DNA of 41,515 nt from Paraburkholderia lycopersici (lineage in GTDB: Bacteria > Pseudomonadota > Gammaproteobacteria > Burkholderiales > Burkholderiaceae). The notes beneath the pieces are model-generated. The model had not been told where the DNA came from and searched no databases. It worked only from the letters and a program-made list of their open reading frames with translations. This document shows positions 18,753 to 26,669 of the stretch, piece by piece. The position numbers and the translations under genes were made by a program. How positions within the stretch are numbered: position 1 is the first letter of the stretch; every line of letters begins with the position of its first letter. The stretch covers positions 1-41,515 of the forward strand of contig NZ_FMYQ01000043.1 in NCBI RefSeq assembly GCF_900096975.1. The letters run 5' to 3'.

Positions 18753-18758
18753 ATTCTA
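18753..18758 (-). promoter_or_regulatory. -10 box of uvrB
   Basis: TAGAAT on the minus strand, about 30 bases upstream of the uvrB start; no strong -35. Confidence 0.4.
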
Positions 18759-19009
18759 GCGTCTCGCGCTTTGGCGAGACGGGGCGGGCCAAGGCGGCCT
18801 CCAGCGCAGATGGGGCGTGAAAGCCGGACTGCAAGGCCGGTGCGCCGCGACGCGAAAATCGTCCGTTCGTGCCGGAAAATCGCCCGCAAACCTGTGCGGC
18901 CGATGCCAATTCGGCGGAAACCCCGCTTGAGGATTCGTTACAATAGCGAGTTGCGTGGCCTGCGCAAGCGCGTCCACCGAGCTTCTTCCCTCACTTTTGC
19001 CGAACGATC

Positions 19010-20209
19010 ATGTCCCTCTTTTCCGCTGTCGAACTCGCCCCTCGCGACCCGATCCTGGGTCTGAACGAAGCCTATAACGCCGATGCTCGCGCGACCAAGG
19101 TGAACCTCGGTGTGGGCGTGTACACCAACGAGGAAGGCAAGATTCCGCTGCTGCGCGCGGTGCGCGAAGCGGAAAAGGCCCGCGTGGAAGCCGGTCTGCC
19201 GCGCGGTTATCTGCCGATCGAAGGTCTCGCCGCCTACGACGTCGCCGTGCAGAAGCTGCTGCTCGGCGACGACTCGCCGCTGATCGCGGCGGGCCGGGTC
19301 GTCACGGCACAAGCGCTGGGCGGCACGGGCGCGTTGAAGATCGGCGCAGACTTTCTCAAGCGCGTGAACCCGAACGCCAAGGTCGCGATCAGCGACCCGA
19401 GCTGGGAAAACCACCGTGCGCTGTTCGAAAGCGCAGGCTTCGAGGTGATCGCGTACCCGTACTACGACGCGCTGACCAACGGCGTGAACTTCGAAGGCAT
19501 GCTCGCCGCGCTGAACGGCTACGCGGCCGGCACCATCATCGTGCTGCACGCGTGCTGCCACAACCCGACCGGCGTCGACCTCACGATCGATCAGTGGAAG
19601 CAGGTCGTCGAAGTCGTGAAGGCGCGCGGCCTCGTGCCGTTCCTCGACATCGCCTACCAGGGCTTCGGCGACGGCATCGCCGAAGACGGCGAAGCCGTGC
19701 GCCTCTTCGCCGCTTCGGAACTCAACGTGTTCGTTTCGTCGTCGTTCTCGAAGTCGTTCTCGCTGTATGGCGAACGCGTGGGCGCGCTGTCGATCATCAC
19801 GAACAGCAAGGAAGAGTCGGCGCGCGTGCTCTCGCAGCTCAAGCGCGTGATCCGCACGAACTACTCGAACCCGCCCACGCACGGCGGCTCGGTGGTCGCA
19901 GCCGTGCTCGGCTCGGCCGACCTGCGCGCGATGTGGGAAACGGAGCTCGGCGAAATGCGCAACCGCATCCGCGCGATGCGCACGGGCCTCGTCGAGCGCC
20001 TTGCGGCCGCCGGCGTGGACCGCGATTTCAACTTCATCAACCTGCAGCGCGGCATGTTCTCGTACTCCGGCCTGACCGCGGCACAAGTCGATCGCCTGCG
20101 CGAAGAGTTCGGGATCTACGCCGTGAGCACGGGCCGCATCTGCGTGGCCGCGTTGAACACGCGCAACCTCGACGTCGTCGCGAACGCAATCGCGCAAGTG
20201 CTGAAGTAA
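19010..20209 (+). CDS. Aromatic/aspartate aminotransferase (class Iab)
   Basis: 399 residues, the normal length of AspC/TyrB-type PLP aminotransferases. The PLP-binding lysine is in SSSFSKSFSLYGERVG, with CCHNPTG before it (N contacting PLP) and the C-terminal substrate arginine in STGRICVA. It transfers amino groups between aspartate or aromatic amino acids and 2-oxoglutarate; sequence alone does not separate AspC from TyrB. A TACAAT -10 lies at 18939-18944 and a terminator follows. Confidence 0.93.
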   Translation: MSLFSAVELAPRDPILGLNEAYNADARATKVNLGVGVYTNEEGKIPLLRAVREAEKARVEAGLPRGYLPIEGLAAYDVAVQKLLLGDDSPLIAAGRVVTAQALGGTGALKIGADFLKRVNPNAKVAISDPSWENHRALFESAGFEVIAYPYYDALTNGVNFEGMLAALNGYAAGTIIVLHACCHNPTGVDLTIDQWKQVVEVVKARGLVPFLDIAYQGFGDGIAEDGEAVRLFAASELNVFVSSSFSKSFSLYGERVGALSIITNSKEESARVLSQLKRVIRTNYSNPPTHGGSVVAAVLGSADLRAMWETELGEMRNRIRAMRTGLVERLAAAGVDRDFNFINLQRGMFSYSGLTAAQVDRLREEFGIYAVSTGRICVAALNTRNLDVVANAIAQVLK

Positions 20210-20259
20210 GGTCGTTCGCGAACCACGGGAAGCGCTGCGAAGCGGCGCACCGAAGCGCT

Positions 20260-20294
20260 AAAAAGGCGTCCGTTCTCGCGAATGGACGCCTTTT
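20260..20294 (+). terminator. Rho-independent terminator, aminotransferase gene
   Basis: AAAAAGGCGTCC pairs with GGACGCCTTTT around a 12-base loop, 50 bases after the stop. It lies between convergent genes and may act on both strands (A-run on the left arm, T-run on the right). Confidence 0.88.
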
Positions 20295-20329
20295 GCCTTG
20301 GCGGACGAGCCAGGAAACCCGGCGGAAAC

Positions 20330-21583
20330 TCAGCCGCCGTGGCCGCGCATGTCGCGATGGATATCGTGCGTGACGAAACCCGAGTCGTTGTCGGGCTTGT
20401 CGAGCCAACCCGGCTGCACGAGCGAGGCACGGATGTCCTGCAAGCCGCTGGCCCAATGCTCGCGCATCGTCGAAATGCCGAACTGGTAGTCCTTGAAATG
20501 CCCCTCGTACTCCTTCTGCCGGTAGATGAGGTGGATGACGTTGTATTTCCTCGAGCACGAGAGCTCGTCCGCCAGCGCGATCCACGGGTCGTCGCGATGC
20601 TCGGGCGCGACGCGATCGAGCACTTCGCGCAACACGTGGCGAAACCGTTGCGAACGCTGCAGCATGTCGGTCACGAGACGCGTGCGGCTCGAATACTGAA
20701 TATCCTTCACGCGGCCCTGCACGTCGATGATGTTGTCGGGCACCGGCCCGCGCGCACTCCACAAATCGACCTGGAACGCGAGCGTGTCGCGCCTCGGCGT
20801 GGTCTGTATCACCTCGTAGAGCGGCGTATTCGACATCAGACCGCCGTCCCAGTAATACTCGCCGTCGATCTCCACCGCCGCGAAGCCCGGCGGCAGCGCG
20901 CCCGAGGCGATGAAGTGCTCGGGCCGCAACGCAGTGGTCGTGGTGTCGAAATAGACGAAGTTGCCGCTACCCACGTTGACCGCGCCCACGGACACGCGCG
21001 TTTCGCCCGAGTTGATGCGATCGAAATCGCAGAGCCGCTCGAGCGTGGCCTTGAGGGGTTTCGTGTCGTAGTAGCTGGCTCTTTCCGGCGAGCCCGAGTC
21101 GGTAGGCAGCGGCGGCGGAAAGCGCGGCACGAAAAAGCCCTTCTGGCCTTCGACGACCGCACCCGCCGCCTGCAAGGCCGTGAAGGTCTTGCGCACGGAA
21201 GCGTTGGCATTGAAAAGCGCGTGCTCGATGAACGGCGGCAGCGGCGGGCTGTAGGCCGGCTGGCAGATCGTCTCCCAGAACTCGCGCAGCCTCGCCACGC
21301 GATGCTCGGGCGCATTGCCCGCGATGATCGCGGTATTGAGCGCGCCGATCGAAATACCCGCGATCCAGTTGGGCACGATGCCGGCCTCGAATAGCCCTTC
21401 GTACACGCCCGCCTGATACGCGCCGAGCGCGCCGCCGCCCTGCAGCGTGAGCGCGACGGTTTCCCACTGCTGCGTCTCCCCGCCGCACTGCGAAATACGC
21501 GGACGCGGCGCCGCAGCCGCGTGCATGCCGGCCTCTTCGCCGACCGCGCTCGACTGGACCTGTCCCTTCTTGCGTTGCGCCAT
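20330..21583 (-). CDS. Patatin-like phospholipase with C-terminal DUF3734
   Basis: 417 residues with GGAGGAGG before the ATG. The patatin domain has the oxyanion loop GGGALG (50-54), nucleophile S78 in GISIG and catalytic D246 in WDGG. A DUF3734-type C-terminal region (about 290-410, with DIQYSSRTR and WIALADELSCSRKYNVIHLIY) follows. There is no signal peptide, so it acts in the cytoplasm or on a granule/membrane surface as a serine lipid hydrolase. It lies 29 bases behind 3-hydroxybutyrate dehydrogenase and is probably in its operon, which suggests a link to polyhydroxybutyrate turnover (inference). Confidence 0.92.
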   Translation of the reverse strand: MAQRKKGQVQSSAVGEEAGMHAAAAPRPRISQCGGETQQWETVALTLQGGGALGAYQAGVYEGLFEAGIVPNWIAGISIGALNTAIIAGNAPEHRVARLREFWETICQPAYSPPLPPFIEHALFNANASVRKTFTALQAAGAVVEGQKGFFVPRFPPPLPTDSGSPERASYYDTKPLKATLERLCDFDRINSGETRVSVGAVNVGSGNFVYFDTTTTALRPEHFIASGALPPGFAAVEIDGEYYWDGGLMSNTPLYEVIQTTPRRDTLAFQVDLWSARGPVPDNIIDVQGRVKDIQYSSRTRLVTDMLQRSQRFRHVLREVLDRVAPEHRDDPWIALADELSCSRKYNVIHLIYRQKEYEGHFKDYQFGISTMREHWASGLQDIRASLVQPGWLDKPDNDSGFVTHDIHRDMRGHGG

Positions 21584-21612
21584 GGCCGCGCCTCCTCCGC
21601 TCGATGCGTGCG

Positions 21613-22416
21613 TTATTGCATGAACCAGCCGTGGCTCACCACGAAGGACTGGCCCGTGAACGCAGCGCTCGGAAAGGCCGAGAGGAACAGCACCGTTTGC
21701 GCGACGTCCTCGACGGTCGTGAAGATGCCGTCAACGGTGCCGCCCAGCATCACGCGCTTGACGACTTCCTCCTCGGAAATGCCGAGTTCCTTCGCCTGCT
21801 CGGGAATCTGCTTTTCCACGAGCGGCGTGCGCACAAACCCCGGACACACGACGTGCGAGCGCACGTTGTGCTTGCCGCCTTCCTTCGCGAGCACGCGCGC
21901 GAGCCCCAGAAGCGCGTGCTTGGCCGCGACGTACGCCGACTTGAGCGGCGAGGCTTCGTGCGAATGCACCGAACCCATGTAGATCACGACGCCGCCGCGG
22001 TCGTCCTTGTACATGTGCTTGAGCACCGCTTTGGTCGTGAGGAAGGCGCCGTCCACGTGGATGGCCTGCATCTTCTTCCAGTCGGAGAACGCGTAGTTCT
22101 CGATCGGGTTCACGATCTGGATGCCGGCATTCGAAACGAGAATGTCGACCGGACCGAACTCAGCCGCGACTCGGTCGATGCCCTGATTCACCGCCTCCTC
22201 GCTCGTGACGTCCATGGCGACGCCGATGGCCTTGCCGCCTGCGCCCTTGATCTCTTCCGCCACGGCGTCCGCGCCGCTCTGGTTGAGGTCGGCAATGGCG
22301 ACCGCTGCGCCCGCCTGCGCGAGCGTGAGCGCGATCTGCTTGCCGATGCCGCTGGCCGCGCCGGTAACGACTGCGACCTTGCCATCGAGTTTCGTGTTCA
22401 GAGAGAGAGACGACAT
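21613..22416 (-). CDS. 3-Hydroxybutyrate dehydrogenase (SDR)
   Basis: 267 residues from ATG 22414-22416, with GGAGGTG upstream. Classical short-chain dehydrogenase: NAD site TGAASGIG (18-25), SNAG (95-98), catalytic S149, Y162 and K166. The C-terminal half (GFVRTPLVEKQIPEQAKELGI) and the ending SHGWFMQ are typical of bacterial D-3-hydroxybutyrate dehydrogenase. It oxidises (R)-3-hydroxybutyrate to acetoacetate, the step after PHB depolymerisation. First gene of a two-gene unit with the patatin. Confidence 0.92.
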   Translation of the reverse strand: MSSLSLNTKLDGKVAVVTGAASGIGKQIALTLAQAGAAVAIADLNQSGADAVAEEIKGAGGKAIGVAMDVTSEEAVNQGIDRVAAEFGPVDILVSNAGIQIVNPIENYAFSDWKKMQAIHVDGAFLTTKAVLKHMYKDDRGGVVIYMGSVHSHEASPLKSAYVAAKHALLGLARVLAKEGGKHNVRSHVVCPGFVRTPLVEKQIPEQAKELGISEEEVVKRVMLGGTVDGIFTTVEDVAQTVLFLSAFPSAAFTGQSFVVSHGWFMQ

Positions 22417-22810
22417 CCGACACCTCCAGGTTAGTGAACCGCGACCACGTTGCATGGAACCAGGGCATGGCGCTCGAGCGCCGACTCTGGTTCGACAGGA
22501 TGAGACCTCGGCACGCGCGCCGTCAAACCTGACGAATGGCTTATGCCATCCGGCCAGATGTTGCGTCGCGGCCAACGGCGCTATTGTGCATGAAGGCGCT
22601 TGCACGGAGCACCAAGCCGGACTGGCAAAGCGTTTTCCGCCGCACGGCGCGAGGCGCTGTCCCGTTCAGCGCCAACGACGAAGTCGTGCTAGTTTTGCGA
22701 ACTCGACAGCAGACTTCTTTCATTGAACAGCAGGAAGCGCTATGAGACCGGAGTCGGTGCCAGGGCACCCACTTCGGCCAACGCGCTAACTGCGTCGACA
22801 GGAGGCGTTC
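22417..22810. other. Divergent intergenic region, hydroxybutyrate dehydrogenase / aldo-keto reductase
   Basis: About 390 bases without a supported gene. ATGGC-TTAT-GCCAT (from about 22535) is an inverted repeat that could be an operator. Reading frames here are short, with no ribosome site. Confidence 0.45.
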
Positions 22811-23782
22811 ATGAACTATCGGCGACTGGGCCGCTCAGGCTTGCAGGTAAGCGAACTGTCCATCGGCTCGTGGGTGACCTATGGCAATCAGGTCGACGCG
22901 AAGCTCGCGCGCGAATCTCTCGCGGCCGCGCGCGACGCCGGCGTCAACTTCTTCGACAACGCCGAGGTCTACGCCGCCGGCAAGTCGGAAGAACTCATGG
23001 GCCAGGCCCTCAAGGAACTGGCGTGGCCGCGCGTGAGCTACGTGATCTCGACCAAGTTCTTCTGGGGTTTGAACGAAGCGCCCAACCAGTACCACACGCT
23101 CAACCGCAAATACCTGATGAACGCCATCGACGGCTCGCTCAAGCGGCTGCAGCTCGATTACGTCGATCTCGTGTTCTGCCACCGCCCCGACCCGAACACG
23201 CCGGTCGAGGAAACCGTCTGGGCCATGAGCGACATGATTACGCGCGGCAAGGCGCTTTACTGGGGCACGTCGGAATGGAGCGCCGACGAAATCCGCGGCG
23301 CATGGGAAATTGCTGAGCGCCATCACCTTCACAAACCCGTCATGGAGCAGCCGCAATACAACCTGTTCCATCGCAAGCGTGTGGAAGACGAATACCGTCG
23401 ACTCTACGAGGACATCGGGCTTGGCCTCACCACCTGGAGCCCGCTCGCCTCGGGACTCCTCACCGGCAAATACCGCAGCGGCGTGCCCTCCGGCAGTCGC
23501 GCTGAACTGCAGGGCTACGACTGGCTGCGCAAGAACGTCACGGACGTGGCCAAGAATGAGATCGTCGGGAGGCTCGCCGGGTTCGCGAAGCAGCTCGACT
23601 GCTCGGCGGGGCAACTGGCGCTCGCGTGGATCCTGAAAAATCCGCATGTGAGCACGGTCATCACGGGGGCGTCGCGCGTGGAGCAGATCGGCGAGAACAT
23701 GAAGGCGCGCGAGGTGGCGGAAAAGATCACACCGGACATCAAGACGCAGATCGGGGCGATCGTCGGCGACGCTTACGACTGA
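22811..23782 (+). CDS. Aldo/keto reductase, voltage-gated K-channel beta-like group
   Basis: 323 residues with AGGAGG before the ATG. The AKR catalytic tetrad is D49, Y54 (FDNAEVY), K82 (STKFF) and H124 (FCHRPD), and the C-terminal NADPH-binding segment contains TGASRVEQIGEN. The overall pattern (YRRLGRSGLQVSELSIGSW, YFHR/FHRKRVEDEY) is of the AKR6/AKR14-like bacterial group. It is an NADPH-dependent reductase of small aldehydes; substrate unknown. Stands alone. Confidence 0.92.
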   Translation: MNYRRLGRSGLQVSELSIGSWVTYGNQVDAKLARESLAAARDAGVNFFDNAEVYAAGKSEELMGQALKELAWPRVSYVISTKFFWGLNEAPNQYHTLNRKYLMNAIDGSLKRLQLDYVDLVFCHRPDPNTPVEETVWAMSDMITRGKALYWGTSEWSADEIRGAWEIAERHHLHKPVMEQPQYNLFHRKRVEDEYRRLYEDIGLGLTTWSPLASGLLTGKYRSGVPSGSRAELQGYDWLRKNVTDVAKNEIVGRLAGFAKQLDCSAGQLALAWILKNPHVSTVITGASRVEQIGENMKAREVAEKITPDIKTQIGAIVGDAYD

Positions 23783-23816
23783 GCATCCGGGCGCGCTACG
23801 CGGTAAGGCATCTGCA

Positions 23817-23881
23817 GTGGCGCACCGGTGGTGGCGTACCGGCGGTGGCGTACCGGTGGTGGCGTACCGGTGGTGGCGTAC
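23817..23881. repeat. 14-bp tandem repeat (about 4.6 copies)
   Basis: Unit GTGGCGTACCGGTG, starting at 23817: copy 1 has GCAC for GTAC, copy 2 has GGCG for GGTG, copies 3 and 4 are identical, and the fifth is cut after GTGGCGTAC. The end of the array contributes the first half of a TACAAT -10 hexamer for rlmJ. Confidence 0.95.
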
Positions 23882-23884
23882 AAT
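23879..23884 (+). promoter_or_regulatory. Possible -10 box of rlmJ, at the repeat edge
   Basis: TACAAT formed by the last repeat unit plus unique sequence; the -35 region falls inside the tandem array. It lies 123 bases before the rlmJ start. Confidence 0.45.
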
Positions 23885-24006
23885 ACGCGGCCTCGCCGCT
23901 CGATCCACGCTCTCGTCATTCGGTCGGCGCATGTCGCAGGCGGCGCGCCTAACGCGCCGCCACTACCGTATTCCCCGTTCTCACCGGACCCCGTGTCCCG
24001 CCCATC

Positions 24007-24852
24007 ATGCTGAGCTACCGTCACGCCTTCCACGCCGGCAATCATGCCGACGTTCTCAAACACACCGTCGTCGTGCAACTGCTGCATTACCTCGGCAAGA
24101 AGGACAAGGCGTACTGGTATATCGACACGCATGCCGGCGCTGGCGCCTACGCGCTGCGCGAAGGCTACGCAACGAAGAACGCCGAATTCGACACGGGTAT
24201 CGGCAAGCTGTGGGGCCGCGACGACCTGCCTGCGGCGCTCGCGGACTACGTCGACGAGGTGGCGGCACTAAACCCCGACGGCAACTTGCGCTTCTACCCA
24301 GGTTCGCCCTATCTGGCGTGGCGGCTCATGCGCGAACAAGACCGCATGCGGCTCTTCGAGCTGCACAGTACGGAAATCGAAGTTCTGCGCCACCGCTTTC
24401 ACGACGCGGGGCGGCGCGTGATGATCTATGCCGGCGACGGGTTCGACGGCATCAAGGCGCTGCTGCCCCCGCCGCCGCGCCGGGCGCTCGTGCTGATCGA
24501 CCCATCCTTCGAGGACAAGCGCGATTACGCGCGCACGCTCACTTGCGTGGAGGAAAGCCTCAAGCGCTTCGCGAACGGCACGTATGCGGTGTGGTATCCG
24601 CAGGTCGCGCGCCCCGAGGCGCAGCGCTTCCCCGAACAGCTCAAGCGCCTTCAGCAGAAAAACTGGCTGCATCTCACACTTTCGGTGAGCAAGGCGCCCG
24701 AAGACGGCTTCGGCCTTTACGGCAGCGGCATGTTCATCCTGAATCCGCCCTACACGCTCGAAGCGACCATGAAAGATGCGCTGCCGTGGCTCGTGAAAAC
24801 GCTCGGTCAGGACGCCGGCGCGCAATTCGGGATCGAGTCGCGCGGCGACTGA
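24007..24852 (+). CDS. rlmJ: 23S rRNA A2030 N6-methyltransferase RlmJ
   Basis: 281 residues. The N-terminal MLSYRHAFHAGNHADVLKH is diagnostic of RlmJ. The SAM-binding region includes DTHAGAGAY, and the catalytic N/D-PP-x-type motif appears as DPSFE. It methylates A2030 of 23S rRNA. Standard family length. Overlapping reading frames on either strand are shadows. Confidence 0.95.
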   Translation: MLSYRHAFHAGNHADVLKHTVVVQLLHYLGKKDKAYWYIDTHAGAGAYALREGYATKNAEFDTGIGKLWGRDDLPAALADYVDEVAALNPDGNLRFYPGSPYLAWRLMREQDRMRLFELHSTEIEVLRHRFHDAGRRVMIYAGDGFDGIKALLPPPPRRALVLIDPSFEDKRDYARTLTCVEESLKRFANGTYAVWYPQVARPEAQRFPEQLKRLQQKNWLHLTLSVSKAPEDGFGLYGSGMFILNPPYTLEATMKDALPWLVKTLGQDAGAQFGIESRGD

Positions 24853-24886
24853 TCCGCGCGGTCCGAGTCGGCCCGCGCAAGCCGCA

Positions 24887-25276
24887 TTACTGCGGCGCGG
24901 GTAGTGGCTGTGGACGCGGCGACGACGGACGGTGAGGAGAATGAGGCGGGCGCGGCGGATTCGGCCGCCCGCTGCTGCCGGGGACCTCCACATACGGCGC
25001 AACGATGTAAGGCTGGGACGAATCCGGCGCCAGTCCGGCCGGCTGTGCCGCATGGACCATCGGTTCGTGCGAAAGCGGCGCGTTCTGCAGCACCAGCCCC
25101 GATTGGCCATCGCTGATGCCCCTCTGCGTATCCAGCACAAGCGGCTGCCCCGCATGCGCGCTGGCGCTCGCCCACGCCATGGCAACGGCGATCAGACCGG
25201 CCCGTGCAACAGAACAACGACGCAACGCACGGTCAGGCAGACGAAAAACGCGGTGGGAAATACGGTCTTGCACCAT
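24887..25276 (-). CDS. Small exported Pro-rich protein, hypothetical
   Basis: 129 residues from ATG 25274-25276 (GGGGGTG upstream). After a basic N-region, a signal peptide spans about 1-42 (LIAVAMAWASASAHA). The mature part begins GQPLVLDTQRGISDGQSGLVLQ and ends in a Pro/Arg/Ser-rich tail. I do not recognise the family. The N-terminal mature segment (LDTQRGISDGQSG) looks conserved-like and may be the functional part. Convergent with rlmJ (34 bases apart). Confidence 0.6.
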   Translation of the reverse strand: MVQDRISHRVFRLPDRALRRCSVARAGLIAVAMAWASASAHAGQPLVLDTQRGISDGQSGLVLQNAPLSHEPMVHAAQPAGLAPDSSQPYIVAPYVEVPGSSGRPNPPRPPHSPHRPSSPRPQPLPAPQ

Positions 25277-25389
25277 GGACACCCCCGGATAGAAAGCGAT
25301 GCCAATGCTATGACGGCTTGTCGCAAAAAGACTTTACCTTACCGCGGTGGGAAGGCTCAGACTCTGTTCGGTTGACGGTGCAGAAATGA

Positions 25390-25413
25390 CAAAGCCCCGC
25401 CAATGCGGGGCTT
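25390..25413 (-). terminator. Terminator of the DUF3563 gene
   Basis: AAGCCCCGC pairs with GCGGGGCTT on the minus strand around a short loop and continues TTTGTCATTT, 24 bases after the DUF3563 stop. Confidence 0.75.
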
Positions 25414-25436
25414 GCGATAGTGCTTTTGAAACCAGC

Positions 25437-25586
25437 TTACAGCGAGTTATAGCCGTTCGTTTCGATCGAACGAATACGCTGTTCGAGTTGCACGATATCG
25501 GTCGACGAAGCGAGATACGCTTCGCGGCGGCGACGTTCGGCAGTTTCAAACCAGGTGCTCAGCTTTTCAAGAAGGTACGCAAACAT
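25437..25586 (-). CDS. DUF3563 small protein
   Basis: 49 residues, MFAYLLEKLSTWFETAERRRREAYLASS then a helical C-terminus ending SIETNGYNSL. This is the DUF3563 family, short proteins found mainly in Burkholderiales, with an amphipathic N-terminal helix and an Arg/Glu-rich middle. Function unknown. It has its own TATAAT promoter, a tandem operator-like repeat and a terminator, so it is a complete single-gene unit. The overlapping 71-codon frame on the same strand is a shadow. Confidence 0.82.
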   Translation of the reverse strand: MFAYLLEKLSTWFETAERRRREAYLASSTDIVQLEQRIRSIETNGYNSL

Positions 25587-25631
25587 GACGGTGTGCTCCA
25601 AGGATTCGGCGATCCCCGGTGAATTCGCATC

Positions 25632-25658
25632 AGGGATAACCCTAGTAAGGGATAACCC
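25632..25658 (-). promoter_or_regulatory. Tandem 11-bp operator-like repeat before DUF3563
   Basis: AGGGATAACCC occurs twice (25632-25642 and 25648-25658) with a five-base spacer, i.e. a 16-base period. Each copy is itself near-palindromic (GGG...CCC). They sit around the expected transcription start just downstream of the -10 box, a location suited to a repressor. Confidence 0.6.
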
Positions 25659-25660
25659 GC

Positions 25661-25666
25661 ATTATA
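25661..25666 (-). promoter_or_regulatory. -10 box of the DUF3563 gene
   Basis: A perfect TATAAT on the minus strand, about 75 bases upstream of the start codon, adjoining the tandem repeat. No strong -35. Confidence 0.6.
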
Positions 25667-25878
25667 GCGCCTGCACCGGTCTTTGCCAGTGAATTGCCCG
25701 AATGCAGTGCATTCCGTTTTGGAATGGACACCGAACAAGAATTGGCAACATCATGTTTTATCGGCACATTTCTTAGCAAACTCGTAGACGCCACGGCCGC
25801 ACCGCAAATAAACGCACCGAATTGGTGCGAGAAGCCAGAGGAGTTGCGTCAATTTGCCCGCAGCGGTTGCGCCTGTGC

Positions 25879-26304
25879 TCAGTGCGCACGGGTGCTCTGG
25901 TGACAGTCCGGCGTCGCACTGTCGGCGAGCCGCTCGATGATCGGGCAGTCGGGCCGATCATCGCCGTGGCAATGCGCGGCGAGGTGGGCGAGCGTGTCGC
26001 GCATCTGCGTCAGTTCGGCGATGCGCTGGTCGAGTTCCGAGACATGCTCGAGCGCAATCGACTTGACCTCGGCGCTAGTACGCGAGCGGTCGCGCCAGAG
26101 CGCCAGCAGGCGCCGGATGTCGTCAACGAGGAAGCCCAGTCGGCGCGCCTGGCGGATGAAGCGCAGCGAATGCACTTCCTCCGTGCCATACACGCGATAC
26201 CCGGACTCCGTGCGCCCCTTGGGCGCCAGCAATCCGACGCTTTCGTAGTAGCGAATCATTTTTGCCGTGACGCCCGATGCGCGCGCCGCTTCGCCGATGT
26301 TCAC
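25879..26304 (-). CDS. cueR: Copper efflux regulator CueR
   Basis: 141 residues from a GTG at 26302-26304 with AGGAG upstream. This start reproduces E. coli CueR numbering exactly: Cu(I)-ligand cysteines fall at C112 and C120 (CHGDDRPDC) and the Cu(I)-selectivity residue S77 is present. The N-terminal MerR winged helix is NIGEAARASGVTAKMIRYYESVGLL. An ATG 16 codons upstream lies inside the operator dyad and is unlikely to be used. It activates copper-tolerance genes on Cu(I) binding; the divergent copZ-like gene is the nearest target. Confidence 0.92.
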   Translation of the reverse strand: MNIGEAARASGVTAKMIRYYESVGLLAPKGRTESGYRVYGTEEVHSLRFIRQARRLGFLVDDIRRLLALWRDRSRTSAEVKSIALEHVSELDQRIAELTQMRDTLAHLAAHCHGDDRPDCPIIERLADSATPDCHQSTRAH

Positions 26305-26345
26305 GCCGTTCTCCTGCCGTTTGGTCAATTGCTCGATCGTACACG

Positions 26346-26360
26346 TTCCCATAATGGGAA
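26346..26360. promoter_or_regulatory. CueR operator dyad
   Basis: TTCCCATAATGGGAA is a perfect dyad about its central A, extended by flanking ACG and GGT, resembling MerR/CueR operators (ACCTTCC...GGAAGGT). It sits between cueR and the copper chaperone gene and can serve either promoter. Confidence 0.8.
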
Positions 26361-26452
26361 GGTCCAGCGCGACAACAAGCCCCGGCTGGCATAATCCGGC
26401 GACGGCCTCATCCAGTGGTAACAAGTCTCAATTTCTGAAAAAGGAAGACACG

Positions 26453-26659
26453 ATGATCCAGTTCAACGTCGAAGGCATGAGTTGCCAGCATTGCGTGGGT
26501 GCCGTCACGCGCGCGATTCACGAGCATGACGCGCAGGCCCTGGTCGAGGTCGATCTGGCCGCCGGCCGCGTAAAGGTCGAATCAAACCAGAGCGCCGACG
26601 TGCTGAAGTCCGCGATCGACGAAGCCGGCTATACCGTGGTCGGCACGTCCAGCGTCTAA
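26453..26659 (+). CDS. CopZ-like heavy-metal-associated copper chaperone
   Basis: 68 residues forming one HMA domain with the Cu(I) motif GMSCQHC (C11 and C14) and the usual beta-alpha-beta ending DEAGYTVVG. AAAGGAAG precedes the ATG. It carries Cu(I) in the cytoplasm to an efflux ATPase or to CueR. No copper ATPase gene is next to it. The next gene begins only ten bases later. Confidence 0.93.
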   Translation: MIQFNVEGMSCQHCVGAVTRAIHEHDAQALVEVDLAAGRVKVESNQSADVLKSAIDEAGYTVVGTSSV

Positions 26660-26669
26660 CGGCCGCGCC

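Noticed and set aside
25694..25903. 69-codon plus-strand frame with CxC...C near the end
   Set aside because: TTG start without ribosome site, overlaps the 3' end of cueR, no family resemblance.
26305..26352. Upstream ATG giving a 16-residue longer CueR
   Set aside because: The ATG lies inside the operator dyad and the extension has no homology; the GTG at 26304 has AGGAG and restores standard CueR numbering.
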